Part shown: one piece after another, positions 1-8,736 of the stretch | Position numbering within the stretch: position 1 is the stretch's first letter | Layout of the letters: each line of letters begins with the position of its first letter | From: a virus | Virus record (IMG/VR): IMGVR_UViG_3300029787_000105 | Coordinates: 1 to 42,581 of that record | Length of the DNA stretch: 42,581 nucleotides | Direction: 5' to 3' (one strand) | Made by a program: the position numbers and the translations under genes | The notes under the pieces: model-generated | Seen by the model: only the letters and a program-made list of their open reading frames with translations | The model's database searches: none | Told to the model about the DNA's origin: nothing

Positions 1-262
1 TCTTTACGTATGTTCCATCTGAATCCATAAAGTCAACACGGTATACTTTGTTAATTTCCACACCGGCGTTACTGTCGCTAAGAGTATACCACTGTTGATT
101 TGCTACTGTGGTGAGTTTTGCATATTCAACCTTTGTGTTGTACTTGCCCATCTCTACCAATGACTCATTTATTAAATTTAAAATATAGGTCTCAGGCGCA
201 TCTGGAAAAGCTTGCCTTACCCTAGATATAATTTTTCTTACGGTTAAACTTATAACAGCCAT
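1..262 (-). CDS. Neck/adaptor-like virion protein, left copy (3' end cut by window)
   Basis: The 5' 87 codons of a gene whose full 102-aa version lies at 40517-40825. The proteins differ at only a few residues, although many third positions differ. The start ATG at 262 overlaps the TGA of the upstream repeat-protein gene, so the two are probably translationally coupled. The N-terminus is helical and begins MAVISLTVKKIISRVRQAF. Small proteins of this kind occur among the neck and tail genes of uncultured aquatic phages. An adaptor role is inferred from context only. The C-terminal end is missing because the window ends. Confidence 0.75.
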   Translation of the reverse strand, partial: MAVISLTVRKIISRVRQAFPDAPETYILNLINESLVEMGKYNTKVEYAKLTTVANQQWYTLSDSNAGVEINKVYRVDFMDSDGTYVK

Positions 263-531
263 CAGTCAGAGTCCTTTCCAAGCATACCTATTTGCTTCCA
301 AGTTTTAGCTTCAGATTCCCAGTTACTAGCTATACCTGCCCAAGAGCCAGATAGTACTGCACTAGGGCTTGTATTTAGAGTAACCAGAGTTGAACTAGGG
401 CTGGTATTAAGACTTACCAATGTAGAACTTGGAGATGTGTTTAAGTTAACAAGCGTAGAGCTAGGGCTAGTATTCAATGTTACCAATGTAGCAGACGGAG
501 ATGTGTTCAGATTTACCAATGTCAATGCCAT
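262..531 (-). CDS. LNTSPS undecapeptide-repeat virion protein, left copy
   Basis: An 89-aa protein. Residues 4-58 are five near-perfect 11-residue units of the type TLVxLNTSPSS, each with one LNTSPS core (residues 8, 19, 30, 41, 52). A non-repeated C-terminus with Trp-rich SGSWAG..SNWESEAKTW follows. The regular period suggests a beta-solenoid or extended fibrous element. No transmembrane segment is seen. The start abuts the stop of the 419-aa neck/tail gene, and the stop overlaps the next ATG. The copy at 40825-41094 differs at two residues. The family is not recognised; a small structural or needle-like tail component is inferred from position. Confidence 0.8.
   Translation of the reverse strand: MALTLVNLNTSPSATLVTLNTSPSSTLVNLNTSPSSTLVSLNTSPSSTLVTLNTSPSAVLSGSWAGIASNWESEAKTWKQIGMLGKDSD
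358..522. repeat. Five tandem 33-bp coding repeats
   Basis: Each 33-bp unit encodes the undecapeptide of the LNTSPS protein. Neighbouring units alternate between two nucleotide spellings of LNTSPSS (forms containing gagctagggctagt and gaacttggagatgt on the plus strand). This fits past duplication of a 66-bp pair. The same array is at 40921-41085. Confidence 0.85.
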
Positions 532-1790
532 TATGCGCTCCTCAGTAGCTGTATACCTTTGTCGTAGTCTGTTTGTAGCTTTGCTTGCTGTAGCTGTGCG
601 TTTTGAAACTTCTGAGCGTTGTTTTGAAAGTTCTGTACGTAGGTTTGTACCTCAGTATTTACTAGGGCAGTGTACCTATTCATCTCAGCTAAAAACTTTT
701 GTATGATGTCGTCATTGTTTTGTATTGTAGCCTGTAGAGTTTGGGCTGCATTTTGCAGTGCTAACACTTGGTCTTGTGATTTGTTAAACTTATCAATATC
801 TGTAGCTTGAGCTGCTTCTTGTTGTGCATCAGCTGCGTCTACCTGAGCCTGTCTTAATGCTTTTTGTAAATCACTATTGTGCTTTGCTAACTCTGCCTGT
901 ACATTTGCTTGATATCTCGTGTTTTCTTTATTGAACTCGTTTAGTTCGTTTTGTATATCAATTTGATGCGCTCTTAATAATTCTTGTTGTTTTTGTAAAC
1001 TTATTGCCGCCATCTCAGGGTCTTCACTGGCAATAAAATCATCAAACCCTAAACTAGCTTCTGTTCCCGCTGAAGAATCGCTACTAGATAAAGTTCCAAA
1101 ATCTACAGTTGTAGATGGTTTAGTGTAAGCTGGAACGTCTCCACTGATATCTGCCTTAGAAACCGTAGCTACTGTTATCGCACCTACAGCTGTACTAGAA
1201 GCATCTGCATTTGTTGCTGCTGAATAACTTACAGTTCCTATACTCGGAGCGCTAGGCGCAGACGCTGATATGCTTAAATCAGATTCTACCAATCCACTCA
1301 TGTTTTGTTGCAATGCTTTTATAGCTGCATAGGTAGTAACTAGATATTCGTATTCGTCAGGAAAATTTGTTATCGTAGATATAGCACTAGCATCTAACGG
1401 TGAGCCTTGATTGTAAGTAGGAACAGAAACCATCAAACCGTTGCCATTTGGAAATATGTTTATTTTTCCATCTTGTATGTAATATACAGGGTCTGTATTG
1501 GTAGCAAACTCCATGTCAGATGAATCCTGAACCCTCCCTCTTTTGTAAGCAGGTATCTGTCTACAAGGCTGGTCTATTGTTCCATCGTTTTTCAGTACAT
1601 ACAAAATCTTATGCCCTTCTGAAGTGGTAGTGCCGTCCGTAACAGTTGTTTCTTCTGCTATTCTTTCAAGCAAAGGTCGAGGCATAGCGTCAATCACTTG
1701 ATTAGCGCCTTCTGTTATGAAGGTATCTAACGCTGTCTCATCGCTAAAAGTACCAATCAAGTCAACAACTTGTGCGCTAAATGTTGCCAC
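531..1790 (-). CDS. Neck/tail structural protein, left allele
   Basis: A 419-aa protein. Residues 1 to about 150 are a globular domain with IPAYKRGRVQDSSDMEF and YYIQDGKINIFPNGNGL, shared almost unchanged with the partial protein at 41094-42581. Residues ~150-250 are Ser/Ala/Thr-rich. Residues ~265-400 are a Gln/Asn/Ala-rich coiled coil. The last ~20 residues (QQAKLQTDYDKGIQLLRSA) are shared again with the right allele. Only the middle is exchanged, as in a domain swap between fixed ends. The start overlaps the end of the zinc-ribbon gene by 14 bp. A neck or tail adaptor carrying a fibre-like stalk is inferred from position; the family is not firmly recognised. Confidence 0.75.
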   Translation of the reverse strand: MATFSAQVVDLIGTFSDETALDTFITEGANQVIDAMPRPLLERIAEETTVTDGTTTSEGHKILYVLKNDGTIDQPCRQIPAYKRGRVQDSSDMEFATNTDPVYYIQDGKINIFPNGNGLMVSVPTYNQGSPLDASAISTITNFPDEYEYLVTTYAAIKALQQNMSGLVESDLSISASAPSAPSIGTVSYSAATNADASSTAVGAITVATVSKADISGDVPAYTKPSTTVDFGTLSSSDSSAGTEASLGFDDFIASEDPEMAAISLQKQQELLRAHQIDIQNELNEFNKENTRYQANVQAELAKHNSDLQKALRQAQVDAADAQQEAAQATDIDKFNKSQDQVLALQNAAQTLQATIQNNDDIIQKFLAEMNRYTALVNTEVQTYVQNFQNNAQKFQNAQLQQAKLQTDYDKGIQLLRSA

Positions 1791-1992
1791 TTATCTGTCC
1801 TCCCTTTGATTCTATGTCCTCTGCCATAGACATGGTTTTAAAGTTAATATGGTCTTTGCGAATAGCAGTTGCAAAACGGCTATCCCTTATAATTGTAGCT
1901 GTACTGTACCTAGGAGGATGCGCTCTTTTACCGCACTCCCTACAATAAAACCATCCACCTTCATTTTCAGCTTCACAATGCTGACAGTTCAT
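1777..1992 (-). CDS. Small zinc-ribbon protein
   Basis: A 71-aa protein with an N-terminal zinc ribbon: C3-x2-C6 followed by C17-x2-C20, with the signature YCRECGK. The rest is short, basic and unassigned. The start touches the stop of the 67-aa gene, and the end overlaps the neck/tail gene by 14 bp. It therefore sits in a tightly packed late operon between capsid and neck genes. A minor virion or assembly factor is possible; the function is unknown. Confidence 0.7.
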   Translation of the reverse strand: MNCQHCEAENEGGWFYCRECGKRAHPPRYSTATIIRDSRFATAIRKDHINFKTMSMAEDIESKGGQISGNI

Positions 1993-2195
1993 TAAGTTCC
2001 TCCGACAATTAATGTCATAATTCTATCACCATTTAATTGTGTGTGTGTGATAGATAAAACTTCATTATTGGTAGAATCTAAAGTAGCTACATAATCCTTG
2101 ATATCCCTTGCCATAGTTCCTACTGCGCCATCTTCTTCTCCGGGATTACCGGGATGTATCATAACTTTTACTTTTAAATTACCATAAGCAGCCAT
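1992..2195 (-). CDS. Hypothetical 67-aa head/neck-region protein
   Basis: A short predicted alpha/beta protein, MAAYGNLKVKVMIHPGN at the N-terminus, with no recognised domain. It lies between the decoration-type and zinc-ribbon genes, and its stop overlaps the ATG of the latter. An AGGAG-type site lies just upstream (CAGGAGTAATT before ATG). Confidence 0.65.
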   Translation of the reverse strand: MAAYGNLKVKVMIHPGNPGEEDGAVGTMARDIKDYVATLDSTNNEVLSITHTQLNGDRIMTLIVGGT

Positions 2196-2227
2196 AATTA
2201 CTCCTGTTTTAAATGTTTAGGATATTC

Positions 2228-2254
2228 GGGGGCTACTCTTTTTCAGTAACCCCC
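2228..2254. other. GGGGG/CCCCC intergenic hairpin
   Basis: GGGGG and TACT pair with AGTA and CCCCC, with one C/A mismatch and a 7-nt loop. It lies in the 94-bp gap between the 143-aa and 67-aa late genes. There is no T-run on either side, so it is more likely an mRNA processing or stability element than a strong intrinsic terminator. Similar G5 hairpins occur at 14966 and 24712. Confidence 0.5.
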
Positions 2255-2289
2255 ACAGAATCCAAGTCTGTTACCCGTATTGTTTAGGG

Positions 2290-2721
2290 TTATGAAGTGG
2301 TTAATGCGTCATTGATACCTGACATCGCTTCTGCAAGATATTCACCACCAGCGTACATTATGTTAATGTAATCACCTTTTTGTGCTGAAGTACCAATTAC
2401 AATATTAGATACCTGTGTACCTGCTGTAGAATTAGAAGCGTCACCACCGGGGTCTTTCATCACTAAACTAATGATTGCGCTACCTGCAGCTATAGTAATA
2501 GCTCCTGTTGGGGTCTCTTCCTCTACAATAAATTTGTAGTGGATACCATCAACTCCGGATGAGGCAGTTGGCAATGTGACAGAGTAAGCTCCACCTGCTG
2601 AACTTAGCATGAAGACCTTACCACTATCAGCGGCTGTTAGTGTACGAGCTACGGTGATTGGTTCTATCTTTTGTAGAAATCCACCTTTACCACTATTCTT
2701 TTCTCTTGTTGCGGCTCTCAT
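2290..2721 (-). CDS. Putative head decoration or minor capsid protein
   Basis: A 143-aa protein predicted to be mostly beta. The N-terminus is basic (MRAATREKNSGKGG). A section with VARTLTAADSGKVFMLSSAG and VTLPTASSGVDG resembles small trimeric head-decoration or stabilising proteins that follow capsid genes in many phages. It starts 19 bp after the capsid stop, with a GGAGGTAATGA site upstream. Assignment rests on position and general character, not on a diagnostic motif. Confidence 0.55.
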   Translation of the reverse strand: MRAATREKNSGKGGFLQKIEPITVARTLTAADSGKVFMLSSAGGAYSVTLPTASSGVDGIHYKFIVEEETPTGAITIAAGSAIISLVMKDPGGDASNSTAGTQVSNIVIGTSAQKGDYINIMYAGGEYLAEAMSGINDALTTS

Positions 2722-2739
2722 TATTCATTACCTCCTAGA

Positions 2740-4098
2740 TTATGGTGCTGTGTAAGCAGATTCAAAGTTAAACAATGCGTGTGCTTCTGGTAAAGAAACC
2801 TCTAAACCAGCTTCAGTCAATACCATATCTTTACGTAGGTCTTCATCAGCAGACTGCACATTAGTCATAATGTGTGTGTCTCTGTTTACACCGTTACCAA
2901 CTAAAGGTCTGTAAGCAACTTGGTCCAAGTCAACCATAGCCATGAATCCAGCAGCAAAACCTCTAAATAAAGGTTCTTTTACTAGGGTTAGGTCACCATG
3001 AATAGTTTCTACTTTGACCACCTTATGTCCAAAAGAACCTTTCTCTTGTGACATTAAAGGATTAGCAGCAGAATGTACTGAAGATAAGAAAGTACCTGAA
3101 CTTGCCATCTTATTAAAGAATGTGATTACAGGTAATGAGCATAACGCAAGCTTTGCGCCAGCTCCACCACGTGCAGGGTCAAAGACAACTTCTAAGTCAG
3201 CTAGTAACGCATCGTAAGTGAACTGTGCGTCTGAGCGGGTTGAGAAGTATGCTTTATCCTGTGTGTAATCTAACTGAGCATTATCTTTAATTTGTGACTG
3301 TGAATTTTTCACAATACTTCCAATGATACCATCAGAGTAAGATATACCGTTTACGAGACCACCTTGACCGAAAAGCATAGCTCTTTCGATATCAACTTTG
3401 TGCTCACGTAATTTTAGGTTCCAGATTCTATCAAACTCACTAGCATATCCACGATATACAGTAGCTCTTGCAGTATTGGTTAGCTCACAAGAGGTTTTAA
3501 AGATTTGACAGTATCCGACACCGTTGTCTAAATGCTTTGAGAAAGAGTCTGGAGAACCAGTTCCTTCTTCAAATGCACTACCAATTACGGTACATAGTGT
3601 TTGGTCAGCAGCTCCGGTGGTTGAACCTGTTGCAGCAGACACAGTACGACCAGTAAATGTGGTTGTATCACCAGTGTCTACTGGAGAACTTTCTATTCTG
3701 ACGATTGCGGTTTCTGGTTCGTTGGTTGAAGCATTAGTTTCACCAACAGCGAAGACCATTCCTTTTATAAGAAAGTCTACTGAACCTTGTGAAGTTCCAG
3801 CAGTTTCAACAGTATAAGTTAATGTACTGCCTGCAGCTGGTACAGTGTGAGCGGCTGCTAGACGAAAACTTCTATCTGTCATATCAATCTTGTTTCTGTC
3901 TTTCAACCATCTAAACTGTGGGTCATCCGTAGGGACTTTGGCTACCTTGGATAAGTATACAAAAAACGGCGATTCTTCTGGAGCGAGGTCTGCTACTCTA
4001 TCACTAAAGTTAAACAGTCGTCTCGAAGGAATCGTGCTGTCTATAACTGCACCGGGGTCTCCAACCTTGAGTGGATGTGGATTATTAAATGTTGACAT
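2740..4098 (-). CDS. Major capsid protein
   Basis: A 452-aa protein following the scaffold gene, the usual head-gene order. The N-terminus has RRLFNFSDRVADLAPEESPF and FFVYLSKVAKVPTDDPQF, seen in capsid proteins of uncultured aquatic phages related to the SU10 type. The central part is acidic and beta-rich; the C-terminal half has LREHKVDIERAMLFGQGG. An HK97 fold is expected from the family, not shown here. AAGGAATGACAA precedes the ATG. Confidence 0.85.
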   Translation of the reverse strand: MSTFNNPHPLKVGDPGAVIDSTIPSRRLFNFSDRVADLAPEESPFFVYLSKVAKVPTDDPQFRWLKDRNKIDMTDRSFRLAAAHTVPAAGSTLTYTVETAGTSQGSVDFLIKGMVFAVGETNASTNEPETAIVRIESSPVDTGDTTTFTGRTVSAATGSTTGAADQTLCTVIGSAFEEGTGSPDSFSKHLDNGVGYCQIFKTSCELTNTARATVYRGYASEFDRIWNLKLREHKVDIERAMLFGQGGLVNGISYSDGIIGSIVKNSQSQIKDNAQLDYTQDKAYFSTRSDAQFTYDALLADLEVVFDPARGGAGAKLALCSLPVITFFNKMASSGTFLSSVHSAANPLMSQEKGSFGHKVVKVETIHGDLTLVKEPLFRGFAAGFMAMVDLDQVAYRPLVGNGVNRDTHIMTNVQSADEDLRKDMVLTEAGLEVSLPEAHALFNFESAYTAP

Positions 4099-4125
4099 TT
4101 GTCATTCCTTCCATTATGTGATTAA

Positions 4126-4968
4126 TTAAAGGACGCTATTTCGACTCCCAGCATTTACTATATTATCCCACATTTGATTCTCTGTACTCTTTGGTGAGCT
4201 TTGTGCACCACCTTGTAGTACTCCGGCTGTTCTAGGTTGTTGTTGGGCATTCTGTACTGCTTGGGCTGTCTCTGGAGCGTTACCTTTGTTTTTTACATCT
4301 CTGAATAGCTTGACAAGATTAGATAACCCTACAGATTCTTTGGGCTGAGTAACAAACCCCATAAACTCTTGAACGTCTCCATCCGAAAACTTATAAGTGT
4401 TTCTAAGCTCATTGACTGTATTGTTGTAGGTTATTTCTTCTTGCATCTGTCTCTTTTGTTGCGCCATCGCATTATCAACGACATCTTTGGCAAGCTGCAT
4501 CTCTTGATTCAGCCTGAACTTAAAAGAAGGTGATTCTGCATTATAATACGCATCCCAAGGGTTAAAGTCTTCCGGTTTCAGACCCGGTTGACCTTGTTGT
4601 TGCTGTTGTTGTGGTTGTTGTGTTTGTTGTGGTGCATTGATATTTTCTTGAAGCATATTTACCAAATCAGGTCTTTGCTCTAATAATTGTCCAAGAGGCT
4701 CAAACTTACGTAGTTTATCATTCTCTGCTGTTGATTTATCATACATAGATTGAAATTTACGTGCTTCTACCTCCCATTCATTTACTGGAGTTGTTTCGCT
4801 TTCTACATTGACCTCTGGAGCATTGTAGTCTACAGCTTGCTCTACAGGTTGTTCAGCTTGTTGCTCATACTGAGCGTCTGTTTGTTCTCTTACTTCTTGT
4901 ACTATATCAGCGCCACCATCTACCAAACCATCAGCGGTTGGTGTAGCCTCTACTTGTTGATTATCCAT
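4126..4968 (-). CDS. Scaffolding protein
   Basis: A 280-aa acidic, low-complexity protein directly between portal and capsid genes, the standard place for a scaffold. It is Glu/Gln-rich at the N-terminus, has a helical KFQSMYDKSTAENDKLRKFE segment and a polyglutamine tract near residues 115-128. The C-terminus is helical (NQMWDNIVNAGSRNSVL). Scaffolds vary greatly in sequence, so composition and position carry the call. GAAAGGAATATA precedes the ATG. Confidence 0.8.
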   Translation of the reverse strand: MDNQQVEATPTADGLVDGGADIVQEVREQTDAQYEQQAEQPVEQAVDYNAPEVNVESETTPVNEWEVEARKFQSMYDKSTAENDKLRKFEPLGQLLEQRPDLVNMLQENINAPQQTQQPQQQQQQGQPGLKPEDFNPWDAYYNAESPSFKFRLNQEMQLAKDVVDNAMAQQKRQMQEEITYNNTVNELRNTYKFSDGDVQEFMGFVTQPKESVGLSNLVKLFRDVKNKGNAPETAQAVQNAQQQPRTAGVLQGGAQSSPKSTENQMWDNIVNAGSRNSVL

Positions 4969-4988
4969 TATATTCCTTTCAGATGTCT

Positions 4989-7007
4989 CTAAGCTTCAGG
5001 AGCAGAACTAGCGTCTTTTCTAACATTCGCTAATTTCTCCGCTTCGAGCTTCACCTTTGATTGTAGGTTGTTTAGTTGAACTCGTCTATCAGCTTTGGCG
5101 TCCGAAGAGATATCTTTCAATCTAGTCTTGAATTTCTCGACTTCGACTTTCTTTCTATCACTTATGGACTCCCTTTGGGCAGTCTGGAGGTCGCCCTCCA
5201 AATTCTTAATTTGCTCGGTCATTGCAGCAATCTGTTGTTGTAATAACTGTCTTTCTTCTGTTCTTCTCATTACACCTTCCTTGTCAAATATCTCAGGATT
5301 CTTTTTGAGAACCTCTGTTCTATCTACGATGCCCATTCTAAATGCTTCCATGTATACACCAAGCTCTGCATACTTATTGGTTGGTAGCGTAGAACCGGGC
5401 TCAATTCTAACGTCATGCTGTTGTAAATTATGTTTTTCTTTTTTGATATCTAGTATTGCTCCTACCTTTTTATCATACATATTAATAGTTGCTTCTGTAA
5501 TATCATTATTGGCTTCATTAAGCCTAAAAATCTTTTTATATGTGTAGTGACCTTTGGATAAGTTGTACAACACCTGTCCTAGTCTGTTGATACTAAACTC
5601 TATGTCTCTTAGTTTTGACTTTGGTCTTTCTGAACCTAGGGATATCATCCTTTCCGTAGCTCTTACTGTCTCTGGTGCCTTTTCTGCAAAACCGTGCATC
5701 ATCTCAGGTAATCCAAATGTAAAGTCAATATAGAACTCACACTGTTGTATTAGTCTATAGAACTCAGAAGACAATGGCTGCGGAGCTGGAAAGTGTGGCT
5801 CACCCTGTGTACTATCTACTTCTATGACTGCGTTTGGATTTGCCCAATCTCTTTCTAGTTGACCAAGGTCTTCTACACTTCCTAATGGGACTAATAGCTT
5901 TAACCCTCCAGATGCTTGTGCGTGTGACAGTGCCAATGACCATAACTTATTTAAAAGCCTTTGCATGGGTCTTGCCCTTGATACATCTGACTTTGGATAA
6001 GGGGTTTCTGTAAACACATTTGGAAAGGGAACTATAGGATAGTGGTCAGTATTCAATATAGTCTCATACAAAACCACTTGACCAATACTAGCACAGACCT
6101 TTACTCTAGTCTGTCTTACTGGTATAACTTCATATTGACCTGCTTCTATCTGTTCTCTATTATTTTCAATAAACTCTGAATACTCAGGTTCACTTAAAAT
6201 TACTTCTTCACCGTTCTGCATATCTATGATACGGTAAAAATTAACTTTAACCTTGTAGAATCTTTCTAGTATCTGATACTTTTGTCTTTCATAATAATCT
6301 AAATCCTTGACCTCAGAAGGAGTAAATATCTTTTTATTATTAGCATTCATTGCATCAGGATAATCTTCTTCAAGATAAGTTTCTAAATCCTGTATAATGC
6401 CAACTTGCATCTCTCCAGTCTCTGGGTCTTCTTGTTCTCCTAATTCAGGGTAGAGGTTGACGACCTGTTCACCGGTTAGTATCGTGGAAAGAATAATACT
6501 TTCAGCATCATCAAACCAACGATTTCGGGTGTTAGGAGAGGCATATACTCGAAAGGGATTTACATAAGTGAACTTGACATCACCTCTACCAAAATCTGAT
6601 TCAGGGTCTACATACGAATACAAATAACCTAATCCGGTCGTTGCGTAATCGTGTATTGCGTGCTTTAACTGATAATCACCATTTGAGTTACCCCAGATAT
6701 AACCCATGATAACTCTCCATATAGAAGCAATCTTTACATCGGAGTCTTCTCTGGGTGTCATGGTAAATGCTGGAGAACGTGAAGTTAAAACAGCTTTAAA
6801 TTTTTCAATAGCTGGTCCAATCCTATCCATTGGTACATCAGCTTGGTTTCTTGATTGTAACTCATCTACTTCTTCTGTAGAGTAGTGGTTACCATGAAAA
6901 AAATCTATATCAAAACGAGCTTCGGTATCCCAGCTTTTTCTAGCATCTCTATATCTGCGATATAGTTCTTGGTTATAATCTGCTCTTTTATCTTTTTCTA
7001 ATACCAT
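4989..7007 (-). CDS. Portal protein (P22-like)
   Basis: A 672-aa protein of the length and pattern of P22-type portals. The N-terminus has WDTEARFDIDFFHGNHYST, then DRIGPAIEKFKAVLTSRSPAF, and later HDYATTGLGYLYSYVDPES. The core includes the wing/stem region LNKLWSLALSHAQASGGLK. The last ~80 residues are a long charged coiled coil (RRTEERQLLQQQIAAMTEQI), as expected for a barrel helix. It forms the dodecameric DNA gate at the head vertex and docks the terminase. The start overlaps the stop of the upstream 567-aa gene by one base. Confidence 0.9.
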   Translation of the reverse strand: MVLEKDKRADYNQELYRRYRDARKSWDTEARFDIDFFHGNHYSTEEVDELQSRNQADVPMDRIGPAIEKFKAVLTSRSPAFTMTPREDSDVKIASIWRVIMGYIWGNSNGDYQLKHAIHDYATTGLGYLYSYVDPESDFGRGDVKFTYVNPFRVYASPNTRNRWFDDAESIILSTILTGEQVVNLYPELGEQEDPETGEMQVGIIQDLETYLEEDYPDAMNANNKKIFTPSEVKDLDYYERQKYQILERFYKVKVNFYRIIDMQNGEEVILSEPEYSEFIENNREQIEAGQYEVIPVRQTRVKVCASIGQVVLYETILNTDHYPIVPFPNVFTETPYPKSDVSRARPMQRLLNKLWSLALSHAQASGGLKLLVPLGSVEDLGQLERDWANPNAVIEVDSTQGEPHFPAPQPLSSEFYRLIQQCEFYIDFTFGLPEMMHGFAEKAPETVRATERMISLGSERPKSKLRDIEFSINRLGQVLYNLSKGHYTYKKIFRLNEANNDITEATINMYDKKVGAILDIKKEKHNLQQHDVRIEPGSTLPTNKYAELGVYMEAFRMGIVDRTEVLKKNPEIFDKEGVMRRTEERQLLQQQIAAMTEQIKNLEGDLQTAQRESISDRKKVEVEKFKTRLKDISSDAKADRRVQLNNLQSKVKLEAEKLANVRKDASSAPEA

Positions 7008-8710
7008 TAAGTAGTCTCGTTTGCTAATCTTTGTACTAACAATCTATTTACTAGCCCTTTTACATTAGGATTCAAAGCACTTGGGCTAACTGCATTTTTC
7101 TTTAGCATAGAACTTTGTCTTCTAGACAGAGGAGTCTCAATCCCATACACAGGTAGTACTGCTTCTGCTAATTTTGGCACCATCATTTTTTGCTCAACTG
7201 TCATTCCATTTTCCATCTTAGAAGAATAAACATCTGGTTGTAACGCTGCCACTCTCCTGTCATTAGCCATGGCTCCCATCAAATTGTTATCAGAAATCAT
7301 ACCACCCTCTTGGGCTTTTGATAAATTTTTTGGAAAGTATTTGTCAAGTTCCTCTAATAAAGCATTGTAATTTATTGCGTTTTTGAAACCCTTACTTCTA
7401 TTGATATCTCCAACTTCTTTTTTTACTTTACCTGTATCAATAAGCAATCTCATCGGTGTTTCGCTTATGTTTGGCTCATTGAAACCGCTAATATCAGGAG
7501 GAGAGCTAGGGGTTAAATCTGGAAAGAGAATGTTTAATTCTGGAGTTTTTGACCTTTTCATTTCAGCTTGTTTTCTAAGTTGTACCTGCCCACCCATTTG
7601 CATTGATTTTCTAGACTTAGGAACAGCGTCTATACTTTCTAGCATCTTAAAAAAGTTCTCTATGTTTTCGTTATCTTTAGGGCTGCTAACTTCAAAGGCT
7701 GGTCTAACAGTCGTCAAGTATCTAACTAAATCATTTGGTGTTTGTATATCAGAGCTAGAACCTATCCGTCTAGCAAGATTATCTTGCACTATTTGAGACT
7801 GGTCTCTTCCTTTCCTGCTGGGTTTAGCTTCTTGCATCATGCTTTGTAAGTTAATATTACTTAACAGTTCGTCAATACCTCTAGGTTTTGGGCTATCATC
7901 TAGCTTGTATCTACCCATCATGCTTTTAAATCTACCACCATCTCTTGTAGCTCTTTGCGTAGTCAAAGCTTCTAATAGTGCTCTCATTGGATTTACTCTA
8001 CCCGGCATATCTTTCATATCAGGGTCAGTTTGAAATAATAACTCTCTAGTAAAAGGATTTTCTACATCGCTGTACAAAGAATCAACCATTCTTAAAACAT
8101 CTTCTTGAGACACTTTACCACCCTCTTGATACATCATTGGTGGCATATTATTACCCATTCTTTGCATAGGGCTAAGATTCATAGCTGGATTCATAGGTCT
8201 TTGCATCATAGGTTGTTGCATACCAATCATACCACCCATCTGCATTTGATTCTTCATTGACTTAGCAATAGCCATCCCTCTTTTCTTTTCATACTCAGAT
8301 ATCTTACCATCGTTATCTAGGTCAGACTTCTTCTTGTCAAAACCAGTACCTTGATTAAACATTCTACGACTATGAAGAGGACCTCCTTCTTGGTACATTG
8401 GGGTCTTAGGTGCGACCATACCTCCTCCGGGCATCATCTGGGTGCTGGCACTGGCAATAAGTGCATCTATAGCACTATGAGCGTTTTGAGCGTTATCAGT
8501 GTTATTCATCTGTTCCATCCTTCCGATATCGTTGATTTGCTTGATGAGAGGCAAGAAGTCCTCAGTAGCCTCTTTATTGATGATAAACTCTCCGCCTTCT
8601 AGTTCTACATCGGGACCGCTAGCAACAGAAGCGTAAACTCCTCCGTCACTATGGGATGGTCCGACTACTAAGCCTGAGTCTGGAAACATCATTCTGCTTC
8701 TATTTGCCAT
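7007..8710 (-). CDS. QEGG/MGG-motif virion-associated protein with EF-hand loop
   Basis: A 567-aa protein between large terminase and portal. The N-terminus has HSDGGVYASVASGPDVELEGG followed by EFIINKEAT, a motif found in phage structural proteins. Several MYQEGG, MQMGG and AQEGG tags recur along the chain, often before basic segments. Residues 130-141 form a canonical EF-hand loop, DLDNDGKISEYE, with D130, D132, D134, S138 and E141 at calcium-ligand positions. A Met/Pro/Gln-rich stretch spans ~150-200. Function unknown; a head or ejected protein is possible. A TATAAT promoter candidate lies just upstream. Confidence 0.75.
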   Translation of the reverse strand: MANRSRMMFPDSGLVVGPSHSDGGVYASVASGPDVELEGGEFIINKEATEDFLPLIKQINDIGRMEQMNNTDNAQNAHSAIDALIASASTQMMPGGGMVAPKTPMYQEGGPLHSRRMFNQGTGFDKKKSDLDNDGKISEYEKKRGMAIAKSMKNQMQMGGMIGMQQPMMQRPMNPAMNLSPMQRMGNNMPPMMYQEGGKVSQEDVLRMVDSLYSDVENPFTRELLFQTDPDMKDMPGRVNPMRALLEALTTQRATRDGGRFKSMMGRYKLDDSPKPRGIDELLSNINLQSMMQEAKPSRKGRDQSQIVQDNLARRIGSSSDIQTPNDLVRYLTTVRPAFEVSSPKDNENIENFFKMLESIDAVPKSRKSMQMGGQVQLRKQAEMKRSKTPELNILFPDLTPSSPPDISGFNEPNISETPMRLLIDTGKVKKEVGDINRSKGFKNAINYNALLEELDKYFPKNLSKAQEGGMISDNNLMGAMANDRRVAALQPDVYSSKMENGMTVEQKMMVPKLAEAVLPVYGIETPLSRRQSSMLKKNAVSPSALNPNVKGLVNRLLVQRLANETT

Positions 8711-8736
8711 TTGGTATGTGGTCCTATAGCTTAATT

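Larger units (their letters stand above)
1..1681. repeat. Left copy of an imperfect terminal repeat
   Basis: This stretch aligns collinearly with 40563-42581. The first ~590 bp and the last ~380 bp are closely similar to the right copy, with scattered, mostly synonymous changes. The middle (about 600-1300) is unrelated to its counterpart. The first 58 bases are identical to 40563-40620, and bases 1596-1681 are identical to 42496-42581. Both window edges cut a gene inside the copy. The simplest reading is the overlap of a circular or circularly permuted genome, with the two ends taken from different alleles. A real tandem duplication is the alternative. Confidence 0.9.

Noticed and set aside
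358-522. Regular 33-bp repeats, considered as a CRISPR array
   Set aside because: The repeats are directly tandem with no unique spacers and encode an open protein frame; no cas genes are present.
437-706. Plus-strand frames opposite late genes
   Set aside because: They mirror repetitive minus-strand genes, lack ribosome sites and show no protein features of their own.
531-1790. Diversity-generating retroelement acting on the variable tail gene
   Set aside because: No reverse transcriptase or template repeat is seen, and the difference between alleles is a whole-domain replacement, not adenine-specific changes.
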